From positions 1-36,001 of the forward strand of contig JAGXGP010000073.1 in NCBI GenBank assembly GCA_024636775.1: a stretch of 36,001 bases of DNA, given 5' to 3'. Below the pieces are notes generated by a model. That model was not told the origin of the DNA. It did no database searches and saw only the letters and a list, made by a program, of their open reading frames with translations. The position numbers and the translations under genes were made by a program. Positions 10,601 through 17,796 of this stretch are shown here, piece after piece. Each line of letters begins with the position of its first letter. The first letter of the stretch is position 1. The stretch is from Hydrogenophilales bacterium. Its GTDB lineage: Bacteria > Pseudomonadota > Gammaproteobacteria > Burkholderiales > Thiobacillaceae.

Positions 10601-13405
10601 CCGCATGCCCGAGCGCACGATCGCGTCCAGGCAAATCAGCGCGTCATAGGGCAGCAGCAGCACCGTTAGCAACGCGAGCGCAAGGGGGCGCCCCGCAGAT
10701 TTGCTGGTCAGGATCAGGTGCACCAGCCAATCCCGTTCTTTAGGCTTGCGGATGAGATCAATCACGGTCCCCAGCAAGGTGGGCAAGAACACCACACCCA
10801 TGACCAGCAGCGTCCAGAACCACGCTGACCCCGGACCAAACAGCCAACCCCCTATCAGCAATGCCAGCAATGACGGCGATACCAGGCTGCGTCGAAGGTT
10901 GTCGAACAGTTTCCACACCGACAACGCGCTAAGCGGGTTGGGTTGGCGCTTTGCTTTTGTTCCAGGCGGTGCGACTGGTCCGGGCACGCGCGGCAGCAGC
11001 CAGCCGACAAGCTGCCAGTCGCCACGTATCCAGCGGTGCCGCCGACTGGCCTCGATGGCATAACTGGCTGGATGCTCTTCGATGAGGTCGACATCGGTCA
11101 CCAAGGCCGAACGGGCATAGCCGCTTTCCAGCAAGTCGTGACTGAGAATGAGGTTCTCCGGAAAACGTCCATCGACGGCCTGCCGAAAGGCATCCACATC
11201 GTAGATGCCTTTGCCGATGAACGATCCTTCGCCGAAAATATCCTGGTAGACATCCGACACTTCGCGTGTGTACGGATCGATCCCTGACTCGCCGGCGAAC
11301 AGCTTTGTAAAGCGAGACTGGCCTGCACTGGTCAGGCTTATCGAAGCGCGGGGTTGCAGGATCGCGTAGCCTTCGACAATGCGGCCCTTGTCGGCGTCAT
11401 ACACCGGCCGATTGAGCGGATGCGCGAGGTTGCCTATCAGGGTGCGAGCGGAGTCGCGGGGCAGTTGCGTGTCGGTATCCAGGGTGATGACGTACTGGAT
11501 TGAACCGAGAATGGAGGCATCTCCGACAATCTCCGAAAAGGCCGTTTGCGCGCTACCCCGCAGCAAGGCATTGAACTGCTCCAGCTTGCCGCGCTTGCGC
11601 TCGTAGCCCATCCACACCCGCTCGGTTGGATTCCACACCCGCGGTCGGTGAAACAGATAGAAGATGCTCGGGCGGTCTTCGTGGTAGGACTCGTTGAGCG
11701 TCTGGACTGCTGCGCGCGCATACGCGAGTAAAGCGTCATCGTCTGGCAGTTTTTGCTCAGGTGCGTCATGGAAGTCTGTCAGCAGGGCAAAAAACAGATT
11801 GGGATCGCGATTGCCGAGATAGCGGATCTCCAGGGCTTCGAGTAGTTCATCAACATCGTGCGGCTGGCTCAGCAAGGTGGGTACCACCACCATGGTGCGG
11901 TGACTACCCGGAATACCCTTTGAAAAATCCAGCCGTGGCAACGCGCGTGGTGGCAGGATGAGCGTAACCAACTGGTTCACCAGTGGGACAGCAAGTGCCG
12001 AACCTCCGATCAGGCTGGCAATGATAAAAAACCAAGTGCGCCAGTCCCCTAACTCGACCCCATTGAAAAAGGAAAGTACTCCCGTGGTCGCCAGTGCGGT
12101 AAGCAGAAAGATCGGGCTGAGATAAAGAAACAGGCGAAAACGCCGGCTCGTTCGGCTGGCCTGCAATTTCCACGGCAAACGGAAGCCGACCACACGCTCC
12201 AGATCAGGCCGTCCATGATCGATCAGGTAGAAACCGACATGCGCGCTGCGGTCATGGGTGCTTGATTGCGCTGCCGCAGTCTGCGCGAGCGCTATGGCTT
12301 CGCGTGCCACCGCCCGCTCACTGCGCGAGCTGCGCCTCGCCAGGTCTTCGATAACATGCCGGTAGCGGTCGCGCGTGGCGAAATCCTGGCTGGCGTACAT
12401 CTCTGCCGGATCTTCACGCAAAGTCTGTTCGACGATACTGAGCGACTCAACGAAATCCCGCCAGTCCATTGCGTCGATAAAGCGCAGGCTCCCGATGCTG
12501 TTGGCGATGGAGATTTGGTTGGTCGCGGCCGTGCGGCCGGCCGCATCCGATAACTGCGTTGCCGTCACTCCCTGGTCGAGCAGTTTTTGTTCAACCCAGG
12601 TTTGAACGAACGCCATGGCGGGTCCATGCGCCTGAAGCCTTGCGTAAAACTCCTCCACAAACGGCGCGGTCAGCGGCACGTCAGCACTGGCAAACTCGGC
12701 GAGTAACTGGATAAGCTGCTTCGGTTCACTTTCCGCCGTCGCGAGCATGCGGTCGGCCCAGCCGGTGGCTGCGTCGATATCTTCGCGCCGACGGGCAATA
12801 CGCAAGCCAACGCGGCGCAAGTTTTCCAGCAGTGCCAACTGCAGCATGATGGGAAAAGCCCACAGTTCGCCCAGCTTCAAGGGTTCGGCAGTCTGGTAGG
12901 CGGCGATAAATTGGGTGGCGTTATCGCCGTCGACACGCCCGTCCATGTGCGAGATCAACTCCAACGCCAGATCATAGATTCGGGGGAAACCCGCTGACGG
13001 ACCACTCGCCAGTCGCGGCAACTGCCGGCTGTAGCCGCGCGGCAGATGCCGCCGCGCCAGACCGATCTGCTGCTCGATCAGATAGAAATTGTCGAGCAAC
13101 CAGGCCTCGGCCGGCACGATCCGTTGTCCGGGCGTGACTGCGGCTGTTACGACGTCATACGCCGCCAGCAAAACGCGCTCGTTGTCCGCTAGTCGTGGCA
13201 GTAACAGATCCGGCCCCGGATTCGGATCGATTTTATGCTGGCCAGCCAGCGCGACGGCATGCCGCTTCAGATGCTCGATGCTGAACAACTCAGCGCGCAG
13301 CAACTCGGTATCCCGGTCGTTACGCAGCGTGTTCCGTGTGCGTGGCGAAAATCCGAACTCTTTGATTGTTATGACACTCTCCTTGTGCACATAAAACGCC
13401 AGCAA
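4694..13405 (-). CDS. ndvB: Cyclic beta-1,2-glucan synthase (GT84 / glycoamylase-like / GH94 multidomain protein)
   Basis: At about 2900 residues this is the full size of NdvB/ChvB, the inner-membrane enzyme that initiates, elongates, cyclises and trims beta-1,2-glucan for the periplasm. The N-terminal third holds two helices near 425-490, then a glycosyltransferase domain with DTDTQLPRD near 640 and RRHRW near 790, then a second helix cluster (about 830-1000). A glycoamylase-like domain follows (YDTSCGLLAIGYDV near 1330, CYNATDMHQVYQYR near 1452). The C-terminal half has two GH94-type sandwich regions and a catalytic barrel with GCGDWNDGMN near 2572. The start is uncertain: the first in-frame candidates are TTG (13405) and GTG (13390), neither with a Shine-Dalgarno, while AAGGAG at 13379-13384 is 6 bases before an in-frame ATA (13372). 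The first in-frame ATG is far downstream. The gene seems to stand alone; no glucan exporter (NdvA) is nearby. Confidence 0.93.
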   Translation of the reverse strand: MLAFYVHKESVITIKEFGFSPRTRNTLRNDRDTELLRAELFSIEHLKRHAVALAGQHKIDPNPGPDLLLPRLADNERVLLAAYDVVTAAVTPGQRIVPAEAWLLDNFYLIEQQIGLARRHLPRGYSRQLPRLASGPSAGFPRIYDLALELISHMDGRVDGDNATQFIAAYQTAEPLKLGELWAFPIMLQLALLENLRRVGLRIARRREDIDAATGWADRMLATAESEPKQLIQLLAEFASADVPLTAPFVEEFYARLQAHGPAMAFVQTWVEQKLLDQGVTATQLSDAAGRTAATNQISIANSIGSLRFIDAMDWRDFVESLSIVEQTLREDPAEMYASQDFATRDRYRHVIEDLARRSSRSERAVAREAIALAQTAAAQSSTHDRSAHVGFYLIDHGRPDLERVVGFRLPWKLQASRTSRRFRLFLYLSPIFLLTALATTGVLSFFNGVELGDWRTWFFIIASLIGGSALAVPLVNQLVTLILPPRALPRLDFSKGIPGSHRTMVVVPTLLSQPHDVDELLEALEIRYLGNRDPNLFFALLTDFHDAPEQKLPDDDALLAYARAAVQTLNESYHEDRPSIFYLFHRPRVWNPTERVWMGYERKRGKLEQFNALLRGSAQTAFSEIVGDASILGSIQYVITLDTDTQLPRDSARTLIGNLAHPLNRPVYDADKGRIVEGYAILQPRASISLTSAGQSRFTKLFAGESGIDPYTREVSDVYQDIFGEGSFIGKGIYDVDAFRQAVDGRFPENLILSHDLLESGYARSALVTDVDLIEEHPASYAIEASRRHRWIRGDWQLVGWLLPRVPGPVAPPGTKAKRQPNPLSALSVWKLFDNLRRSLVSPSLLALLIGGWLFGPGSAWFWTLLVMGVVFLPTLLGTVIDLIRKPKERDWLVHLILTSKSAGRPLALALLTVLLLPYDALICLDAIVRSGMRMLVTRRGLLLWQLRSYSIRNASRSLADFLKEMWIAPVLALMLASVLIEGWPLGQARSAEWFVWAPVLLLWLVSPVIGWWISLPLVTPAPDLTSDQRAFLRTSARRTWRFFADFVGPEDNWLPPDNFQEYPSPAIASRTSPTNIGMALLSDLAAHDFGYLSAGEFLLRVENTLASMEKLERYRGHLYNWYDTHTLQPLHPQYVSSVDSGNLAGCLLTLQAGLTELKDQPVLPANAFQGLHDTLQVLAEHLPATPVPDLANKIKLLQDTLRTLTANGPPQTLAAAEGLLDEIHQTAGELVAWLPAEGDIDGELYYWAQAFDQQARALRDELGFLVPEPQHFGTIPTLTEVVRASIASHKAGAAVSRFKGALERLKVINALVDRCRDLAVMDFEFLYDTSCGLLAIGYDVSERRRDPSCYDLLASEAHLASFLLIAQGQVPQKHWFSLGRLLTSHGGAVSLISWSGSMFEYLMPQLIMPSYENTLLEQTCKAAVSRQIEYGHQRAVPWGISESCYNATDMHQVYQYRAFGVPGLGFKRGLGDDLVIAPYASALALTVMPQEACSNLQKLATLGFLGGYGFYEAIDYTPSRVPRGKPHAIVRSFMVHHQGMSLLAFAHVLLNQPMQRRFMSDPLAQATQLLLQERVPKKGATLHPHAAEVSAAARPAADEGANIRVFTNPNTLIPEVHLLSNGSYHVMATHAGGGYSRWRDLAVTRWREDATSDDRGTFIYLRDRDTGRYWSSAYQPTLQKADHYEAIFVQARAEYRRRDHRIETHTEISVSPEDDVEIRRVTLTNHSSRLRHIEVTSYAEVVLAPLSADLAHRAFSNLFVQTEILPERQAILCTRRRRTPGEQVPWMFHLLAAPGAVADEPSFETDRAQFIGRGRTAANPVVLDNPDSPKTLSNTDGPVLDPIVAIRRTLTLSPDESATVQIISGVADTREEALALLEKYCDRHFVERAFEMAWFQSQEVLRHLNASEADAQIYGRLANSVIHGNALRRAAPSVIARNQLGQSGLWRFAISGDLPIVLLRIGDLNRIDMVKQALQAHAYWRMKGLASDLVIVNEDFSGYRAVLHDQIMGLINAGPDAQIIDKPGGVFVRRAEELSEDERVLLQTVARIVFSDTAETLIEPLERRVSAERVSDLLEPKLQPAAEPVSPLLPRERIFCNGLGGFTPDGREYVVTLEPGQSTPAPWANVIASPHIGTVVSESGGAYTWVENAHEFRLTPWHNDPLSDSSGEALYIRDEETGAFWSPTPLPARGQTGYVCRHGFGYSAFEHYEAGIASEMFTYVAMDAPVKFVVVKLRNHSGRARKLSLTGYWELVLGEWRHANMMHIVTETDPHSGALFARNAYGRECANRVVFAHASERARSVTGNRTEFIGRNGSLTSPAAMRRKRLSGKTGAGFDPCAAIQTPIELDDGEEREIVFVFGAAHDDNEAQYFIQRFGGTAGARQALETVWGYWNHTLGAVHVETPDPALDVMANGWLLYQTLSCRLWGRSGYYQSGGAYGFRDQLQDTMALIHATPWLAREQLIRCAEHQFLKGDVQHWWHPPGGQGVRTHFSDDYLWLPFATSRYVLATGDTGVLDESVHFLEGRELNPEEEAYYDHPQRSTEAASLYEHCVRAIKHGLRFGEHHLPLMGCGDWNDGMNLVGRDGKGESVWLAWFLYDNLQQFARLAHSRNDAAFADVCTEQATLLLSNIEAQAWDGDWYRRAYFDDGTPLGSSSNEECQIDSISQSWAVISGGGDSERANHAMEAVNTHLVRRDTQIIQLLDPPFDQSDLEPGYIKGYVPGVRENGGQYTHAAIWATTAFAMMGDQERAWELFGMLNPIHHGSQPSEIERYKVEPYVMCADIYAVSPHTGRGGWTWYTGAAGWMYRLTVETLLGLNLEGDHLRIAPCIPADWESYKIRYRFHDTFYHITIRRVGDTPEHVIRVTLDGVVINGSGIDGTGKPQGMIPLVDDRRDHRVEVELS

Positions 13406-14043
13406 CGCAGGAATTAGTTTCGCGCTGGCCTATGTCTGGTGTTGGACGATCAGGGTTTACAGACGACTCAAGCCCAAGCGAGTCGCCTGTCGAAAGCCTT
13501 CGCTATTAATACATTCTATTTTTAGCAGGAATTACGCGTCCAAGGCAGGAAAAACGTTGTGATGAAGTCGAATCGGGATGCTGGCCGACACACTCGATAG
13601 GTTTTTGCTGACATGGCGTGTCATCGGGCAGCACAGAGCAGATGGAAACTGCAGCACGCCGCTGTCAAGTTTTTGAGTCTTGTTTTCTCGGTAACGTCGC
13701 ACTTGATGCACACCATGGGCTTCATCTTAACAAAAGCAGTCAAAACAACATGACGGGCTCAAATCGGCCTTGCTGCCGGTACCGATGATCGAACGGCGCG
13801 ACATGGGTGGGTGTTCAGATAATCGCCAATGCTGTCGAAAGCCTTACATTTACGCGTGCAGGGCGCATGACCATGCATGTACAACAGCGAGGCGTCATGG
13901 CCATTATGTTTCAGGCGTAGTTATTGCTTTTGATTATAGCTTTCGCGGTCGACGATCGCACGGCCGGTGAATCAAGGCAAGGAAGCGCGGTACCCCACAC
14001 GTGCATCCATTTTCTGAATAATGCGGGTTGAGAAAAGAGTGAC
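13406..14043. other. Gene-poor region upstream of ndvB
   Basis: About 640 bases without a supportable gene. The part near 13406-13520 should hold the ndvB promoter, but no consensus pair was convincing. Near 13648-13670 a short GC hairpin followed by TTTTT resembles a weak terminator. Base composition is lower in GC than the flanking genes. No tRNA, repeat array or insertion sequence end was seen. Confidence 0.5.
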
Positions 14044-14196
14044 ATGGCGAAAAGTATGAACAGAAATCAGAAGGAACGACGCAGCGAAGATACGTTGATT
14101 GTCATCGATAGGCGCAATGGAAAGGCGTGGCTGTATGGACAGCTGATTCTTTTTCTGGGCTTGTTGGCCAGTGTGTTGTGGCTTCTCATCGACTGA
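14044..14196 (+). CDS. Possible small single-pass membrane protein (50 residues)
   Basis: An ATG at 14044 opens 50 codons to a TGA at 14194-14196. The translation has a charged N-terminal half (MAKSMNRNQKERRSEDT) and one clear hydrophobic helix near the C-terminus (about LILFLGLLASVLWLLI), a common layout for small inner-membrane proteins with the N-terminus in the cytoplasm. The upstream AAAAGAG at 7-13 bases before the ATG is a poor Shine-Dalgarno, and a second in-frame ATG occurs at 14056. I do not recognise a family. It could be a chance frame, although the amphipathic-then-hydrophobic pattern argues for a real gene. Confidence 0.4.
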   Translation: MAKSMNRNQKERRSEDTLIVIDRRNGKAWLYGQLILFLGLLASVLWLLID

Positions 14197-14320
14197 CAGG
14201 ACGTTCATCTCGATGCCACGGTAGCCTGCCGCGTAGTGGGATCGAGGCATTGTTCCGGATGGGCGCTGGGAGTGCGTGATCGACCGAAGTCGTCGCATAC
14301 CCGCCCCGCATTGCGTTCGG

Positions 14321-14360
14321 CAAAAGAAAAAGCACCCAGGCCGTAAAGCGCCAGGTGCTT
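14321..14360 (-). terminator. Rho-independent terminator of the Pro-Arg-His tRNA operon
   Basis: On the minus strand AAGCACC (14354-14360) pairs with GGTGCTT (14330-14336), with extra pairing inside the loop, followed by TTTTTCTTTTG. It starts 9 bases after the tRNA-His CCA end. Confidence 0.85.
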
Positions 14361-14368
14361 GAATTTGG

Positions 14369-14444
14369 TGGGGTGGACGATGGGGCTCGAACCCACGACA
14401 ACAGGAATCACAATCCTGGACTCTACCAACTGAGCTACGTCCAC
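14369..14444 (-). tRNA. tRNA-His (anticodon GTG)
   Basis: The 76-base cloverleaf has acceptor strands GTGGACG and CGTCCAC, anticodon loop with GTG, and GTTCGAG in the T arm. The discriminator is C and CCA is encoded. The extra G at position -1 (14445) needed by histidyl-tRNA synthetase is also encoded. Last gene of the three-tRNA operon. Confidence 0.97.
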
Positions 14445-14482
14445 CATTGGTGTTGCCAGCATGGCTGACAACGATAAAACTT

Positions 14483-14559
14483 TGGTCTGCCCGACAGGAA
14501 TCGAACCTGTAACCCCCAGCTTAGAAGGCTGGTGCTCTATCCGATTGAGCTACGGGCAG
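14483..14559 (-). tRNA. tRNA-Arg (anticodon TCT)
   Basis: The 77-base cloverleaf has acceptor strands CTGCCCG and CGGGCAG, a CTTCTAA anticodon loop and a GTTCGAT T loop. CCA is encoded at 14483-14485. It reads AGA/AGG codons. Middle gene of the operon. Confidence 0.97.
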
Positions 14560-14591
14560 AGATTCTTTCATCGGGCACTATTATAGGGGGG

Positions 14592-14668
14592 TGGTCGGGG
14601 TGAGGGGATTCGAACTCCTGACATCCTGCTCCCAAAGCAGGCGCGCTACCGGGCTGCGCTACACCCCG
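14592..14668 (-). tRNA. tRNA-Pro (anticodon TGG)
   Basis: The 77-base cloverleaf has acceptor strands CGGGGTG and CACCCCG, anticodon loop TTTGGGA with TGG, a GTTCGAA T loop and an encoded CCA. First gene of the operon, directly behind the promoter at 14711-14740. Confidence 0.97.
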
Positions 14669-14710
14669 AAAATCTACTTATGCAATCCTGCCGCATTTCG
14701 GAGAAGCGAG

Positions 14711-14740
14711 ACTATACATGGGCGAAGTGGTTGTGGTCAA
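14711..14740 (-). promoter_or_regulatory. Sigma-70 type promoter of the tRNA-Pro-Arg-His operon
   Basis: On the minus strand TTGACC (14735-14740) and TATAGT (14711-14716) are 18 bp apart and end 42 bases before the tRNA-Pro 5' end. Both hexamers are near consensus and the position fits a short tRNA leader. Confidence 0.75.
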
Positions 14741-14803
14741 TTTTAGCTTGAGTAAAGGGGGTGGTTTCCGGGAAAATCACGCTTTTGCTTCAGGGTTGTC
14801 TTG

Positions 14804-15658
14804 ATGAGCGCACGTATTCTCGACGGTAAGGCCATGGCTGACACCATCCTCGCAGTGATTCACGACAAGGTTGCCGAGCGCGAGGTGCAGGGCAAGCGCG
14901 CGCCCGGTCTGGCGGTGATTCTGGTGGGGGACGAAGCCGCTTCCGCAGTGTATGTGCGCAACAAGAAACGGGCTTGTGAGCGAGCGGGTGTTACCAGCGT
15001 GTCGCACGACCTGCCCAGCGCCACCACACAGGATCAACTGCTGGCGTTGATTGATACGTTAAATGCCGATTCGGGCATTGACGGCATTCTGGTTCAGTTG
15101 CCGCTGCCGGCGCATATCGATACGGAAACAGTGATCGAGCGTATCCGCCCCGACAAGGATGTGGACGGCTTCCATCCCTATAACATTGGGCGGCTGGCAG
15201 TGAAAATGCCCACGCTCCGGCCTTCCACACCGCGTGGGATCATGACGATGCTGCGTGCCACTGGCGAGATACTGCGGGGCAAGAATGCGGTGATGGTCGG
15301 CGCCTCGAATATCGTCGGCCGGCCGATGAGTCTGGAGCTGTTGCTGGCCGGCTGCACGATAACCGTGTGCCACAGCGCCACGCGCGACTTGGAAAGCTTT
15401 GTGCGATCCGCCGAGGTGCTGGTGGTGGGAGTGGGGCGACCAAAAATGATTCCGGGTGACTGGATACGCGAAGGTGCAATCGTGATCGATGTCGGGATTA
15501 ACCGCCTGCCCGACGGCAAGCTGGTTGGCGATGTTGATTTCGATTCGGCGAAGGACCATGCCGGCTGGATCACCCCGGTACCCGGCGGGGTGGGCCCGAT
15601 GACCGTGGCTACCTTGCTCGAAAATACGCTCGAAGCTGCGCTGATGCACAACCCCTGA
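14804..15658 (+). CDS. folD: Bifunctional methylenetetrahydrofolate dehydrogenase / methenyltetrahydrofolate cyclohydrolase
   Basis: The 284-residue cytoplasmic enzyme interconverts 5,10-methylene- and 10-formyl-tetrahydrofolate, supplying one-carbon units for purines and initiator tRNA. The catalytic Y50xxxK54 motif is present in AVYVRNKK, and the family signatures [19 protein letters not shown] and, at the C-terminus, [15 protein letters not shown] are complete. The NADP fold contains the [11 protein letters not shown] loop. Length is normal. The ATG at 14804 is chosen over a TTG one codon earlier; an AGGG motif lies 9-12 bases upstream. It diverges from the tRNA operon and converges with cbbY. 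A hairpin-like CCCC/GGGG pair follows the stop but lacks a T-run. Confidence 0.97.
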   Translation: MSARILDGKAMADTILAVIHDKVAEREVQGKRAPGLAVILVGDEAASAVYVRNKKRACERAGVTSVSHDLPSATTQDQLLALIDTLNADSGIDGILVQLPLPAHIDTETVIERIRPDKDVDGFHPYNIGRLAVKMPTLRPSTPRGIMTMLRATGEILRGKNAVMVGASNIVGRPMSLELLLAGCTITVCHSATRDLESFVRSAEVLVVGVGRPKMIPGDWIREGAIVIDVGINRLPDGKLVGDVDFDSAKDHAGWITPVPGGVGPMTVATLLENTLEAALMHNP

Positions 15659-15691
15659 GGCTTGCTCCGGGGTGGGTTGGACGGGTTCTGA

Positions 15692-16450
15692 TCAGCTCTG
15701 GTGCAGTGCCCTCAAGTACGCCACATCGACAAACGGCTGATTGAGGTCAGCGCCAGCGATTCGCCGATTTGGCGCACTGGGTTCTCCCAGATCGGACAGC
15801 ACGACGGACGCACCTGTGAAATCATGATCCAGCGTGTAGTCGTTGACCGTCACCAGTGTTTTCAGACCCGCGCCCAAGCTGGAACGCAGACCATTCTCCG
15901 AGTCTTCGAATGCCAGACAATCGGCTGGATTCAATCCCATTTTCTCCAGCGCGTATTGGTAGATGTCGGGTGCGGGTTTCTTCGACGGCACAATATCGCC
16001 CGCGGCAATGACTTCAAACCAGTCTTGCGTGCCTGAACCCAGACTATGCTCCAACAGCACGGTGACGTTCTCTGGCGTGGTGGTCGTGGCAATGCCCAAC
16101 CGCAGGCCAGCTGCACGCGCTTCGTTCAGCAACCGCTTGACGCCGGGCCGCATCGGGATGCCTCCCTGCGCGGCAAGGGCCGTGTAGTGGCGGGTCTTGG
16201 CTTTGTGCAGGTCGGCCACCAACTCATCGAAATTGTCGGGTTTTTTATATTCCGGCCGAAAGTGGTCGATATAGTGCTTCATGCGCTCCTTGCCACCGGT
16301 GACGGTGAGCAGTTTGCCGTAAAGTGCGACATCCCAGACCCAGTCTAGCCCGGCGTCCTGGAAGGCCTGGTTGAAGGCGGGGCGGTGTCCGTCACGTTCG
16401 GTATCGGCAAGCGTGCCGTCGACATCAAAAAGCAGAGCAAGTAGGGTCAT
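15692..16450 (-). CDS. cbbY: CbbY-type HAD phosphatase (xylulose-1,5-bisphosphate phosphatase-like)
   Basis: The 252-residue HAD-superfamily hydrolase has the nucleophile motif FDVDGTLADTE (Asp9 and Asp11), the motif II region ATTTTPENV, Lys in SKKPAPDIY and the acidic motif AFEDSENGL. The cap segment DWVWDVALYGKLLTVTGGKER is characteristic of CbbY, which in autotrophs removes xylulose-1,5-bisphosphate, a misfire product that inhibits Rubisco. This is the main hint that the host fixes CO2 through the Calvin cycle; no Rubisco gene is in the window. The ATG at 16450 has no strong Shine-Dalgarno. It is divergent from dksA. A more general sugar-phosphate phosphatase role cannot be excluded. Confidence 0.85.
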   Translation of the reverse strand: MTLLALLFDVDGTLADTERDGHRPAFNQAFQDAGLDWVWDVALYGKLLTVTGGKERMKHYIDHFRPEYKKPDNFDELVADLHKAKTRHYTALAAQGGIPMRPGVKRLLNEARAAGLRLGIATTTTPENVTVLLEHSLGSGTQDWFEVIAAGDIVPSKKPAPDIYQYALEKMGLNPADCLAFEDSENGLRSSLGAGLKTLVTVNDYTLDHDFTGASVVLSDLGEPSAPNRRIAGADLNQPFVDVAYLRALHQS

Positions 16451-16540
16451 ATGGGTTGCAGTGGATAAGTGATTCTGATATTAAGTCGGGTCGGGTTTTT
16501 CCCGGATTCAACTGAGATCTGTATTTTCGGAGAGAGCAAG

Positions 16541-16960
16541 ATGGCTGAAACTTTGATGCGCTTCGAGCCTTACAAGGCGAAAAAGAGCGAAGAATACATG
16601 AACACGAAACAGCTCGAGCATTTTCGCAAGATGCTTGAGGCCTGGAAAGCGGAGTTGTCGCAGGACATCGATATCACGTTGCATTCGATGCAGGAAGAAC
16701 AGACTGTGTTTGCCGATCCCAATGACCGCGCCACACAGGAATCAGATATGGCGCTGGAGTTGCGCAACCGCGACCGCGAACGCAGGTTGATCAAAAAGAT
16801 CAACGAAACTATCTTCAAGATCAATAGTGGCGATTACGGGTATTGCGAATCTTGTGGCATCGAAATCGGGCTGGAGCGTTTGCAGGCACGCCCAACCGCA
16901 TCGATGTGCATCGACTGCAAGACCCTAGAAGAAATCCGTGAGCGACAGGTTGCACGATAA
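16541..16960 (+). CDS. dksA: RNA polymerase-binding transcription factor DksA
   Basis: The 139-residue protein enters the secondary channel of RNA polymerase and, with ppGpp, represses rRNA and ribosomal promoters and activates amino-acid promoters. The coiled-coil tip residues D59-x-x-D62-x-A64 (DPNDRA) are intact. The helix hairpin continues through ELRNRDRERRLIKKI. The zinc finger has four cysteines at 102, 105, 123 and 126 (CESCG and CIDC). I chose the ATG at 16541, preceded by GGAGAGAG, giving the usual DksA length; the frame is open further upstream to 16469 but without resemblance. It diverges from cbbY and is followed 52 bases later by a gene of unknown function. Confidence 0.97.
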   Translation: MAETLMRFEPYKAKKSEEYMNTKQLEHFRKMLEAWKAELSQDIDITLHSMQEEQTVFADPNDRATQESDMALELRNRDRERRLIKKINETIFKINSGDYGYCESCGIEIGLERLQARPTASMCIDCKTLEEIRERQVAR

Positions 16961-17012
16961 GGCTTGATCCTGCTGCGTCCCATCCGCCCTGAACTGGAAA
17001 TTGTTTCTTGCC

Positions 17013-17456
17013 ATGAAAAATACTGACGAATTCGATCGCTACTTCGATGGGTTGCTTTACAGCGTGATGCGCTGGGATCAGTTGACAGCATTCTGGCAAA
17101 AAATTGATGCTGATGCGGGTTGGTATCTCTACGCGGTCGGGCAAGATCTTCCAGAGGGTCCTTCAACCGGCGAAAAGGTTCAGCAGTTTACGCGCGAGTT
17201 GGATGTGTTATTGCGTCGTGAGCACCATGAAGACTACTGCGCGATTGTCTATGCAGACGATCTGGATGCCCCCAACTTCATCAAAATATATGACCCCAAT
17301 CACCTGGGCAGTTCGTGCGGCTCCAGCGCCACCAAGTCAGCCGTGCTTCCGGGCTGGTTGATGAGCCGGACGCCGCCACGTGAACTCGAAATTCGAGGCG
17401 TGGTAACCGGCCAGCGAAAACGTTGGTGGCAGTCTTTTTTGAGTACTGCAGCATAA
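17013..17456 (+). CDS. Conserved protein of unknown function downstream of dksA
   Basis: The 147-residue soluble-looking protein has no signal peptide or transmembrane helix. I do not recognise a named domain. Visible features are an aromatic, acidic N-terminus (DEFDRYFDGLLYSVMRWDQL), a central KIYDPNHLGSSCGSS segment and a C-terminal LPGWLMSRTPP. The single cysteine in SSCGSS and the ordered Asp/His/Tyr residues look conserved rather than random. The start is the ATG at 17013; a TTG twelve bases earlier is less likely. It lies 52 bases after dksA on the same strand with no terminator in between, so co-transcription is likely, and a strong terminator follows at once. Confidence 0.75.
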   Translation: MKNTDEFDRYFDGLLYSVMRWDQLTAFWQKIDADAGWYLYAVGQDLPEGPSTGEKVQQFTRELDVLLRREHHEDYCAIVYADDLDAPNFIKIYDPNHLGSSCGSSATKSAVLPGWLMSRTPPRELEIRGVVTGQRKRWWQSFLSTAA

Positions 17457-17486
17457 AAAAACCGCGCCCAAGAGCGCGGTTTTTTT
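17455..17486. terminator. Bidirectional rho-independent terminator
   Basis: ACCGCGC and GCGCGGT form a perfect stem around a CCAAGA loop, with A-run before and T-run after, so it works on both strands. It ends the dksA-side transcript and the convergent small exported protein gene. Confidence 0.92.
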
Positions 17487-17499
17487 GTGGCCAGAAGAA

Positions 17500-17766
17500 T
17501 TACTTCTTGGCGGGTGCAGCGGGGGTTGCCGGAGCGGCAGGCATCGCCGGAGCAGCAGCGGCAGCTGAAGCTTCAGCTTTCTTTGCATCAACTTTGGCAT
17601 TTTTCTTTGCCGGGGCAGCAGCAGGCTTTTCAGCGGCAACAGCAGGGGCAGCAGCAGCGGCAGCGGTTGCAGCAGGAGCCGCTTTAACTGCATCAGCGGC
17701 AATAGCGGACATGCTGAAAGCACCAACAATCGTTGCGGCAACCAAGGAAGACATCAGTTTGCTCAT
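17500..17766 (-). CDS. Small alanine-rich exported protein
   Basis: The 88-residue protein begins with a clear Sec signal peptide (MSKLMSSLVAATIVGAFSMS, cleavage probably after AIA-A near residue 23). The mature part is low-complexity Ala/Pro/Lys with repeats such as AAPA and PAKK and almost no other residue types, so it is likely disordered, basic and periplasmic. I do not recognise a function; comparable proteins are only annotated as hypothetical. A GGAG Shine-Dalgarno precedes the ATG at 17766. It is divergent from the two-component system at 17935 and shares its intergenic region with an inverted repeat, which suggests, but does not prove, regulation by that system. Confidence 0.7.
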   Translation of the reverse strand: MSKLMSSLVAATIVGAFSMSAIAADAVKAAPAATAAAAAAPAVAAEKPAAAPAKKNAKVDAKKAEASAAAAAPAMPAAPATPAAPAKK

Positions 17767-17796
17767 TTATTTCTCCAGAATGATCATGAGTTGAAA

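Noticed and set aside
13770-13970. 66-codon plus-strand frame in the gap upstream of ndvB
   Set aside because: No Shine-Dalgarno, odd composition (many Cys, His and Arg) and no hydrophobic or domain pattern.
15645-15690. CCCC/GGGG dyad between folD and cbbY as a terminator
   Set aside because: The loop is long and no T-run follows on either strand.
17500-17760. GCA-rich repeats resembling a short tandem repeat array
   Set aside because: They are the codons of the Ala/Pro/Lys-rich exported protein, not a separate DNA repeat.
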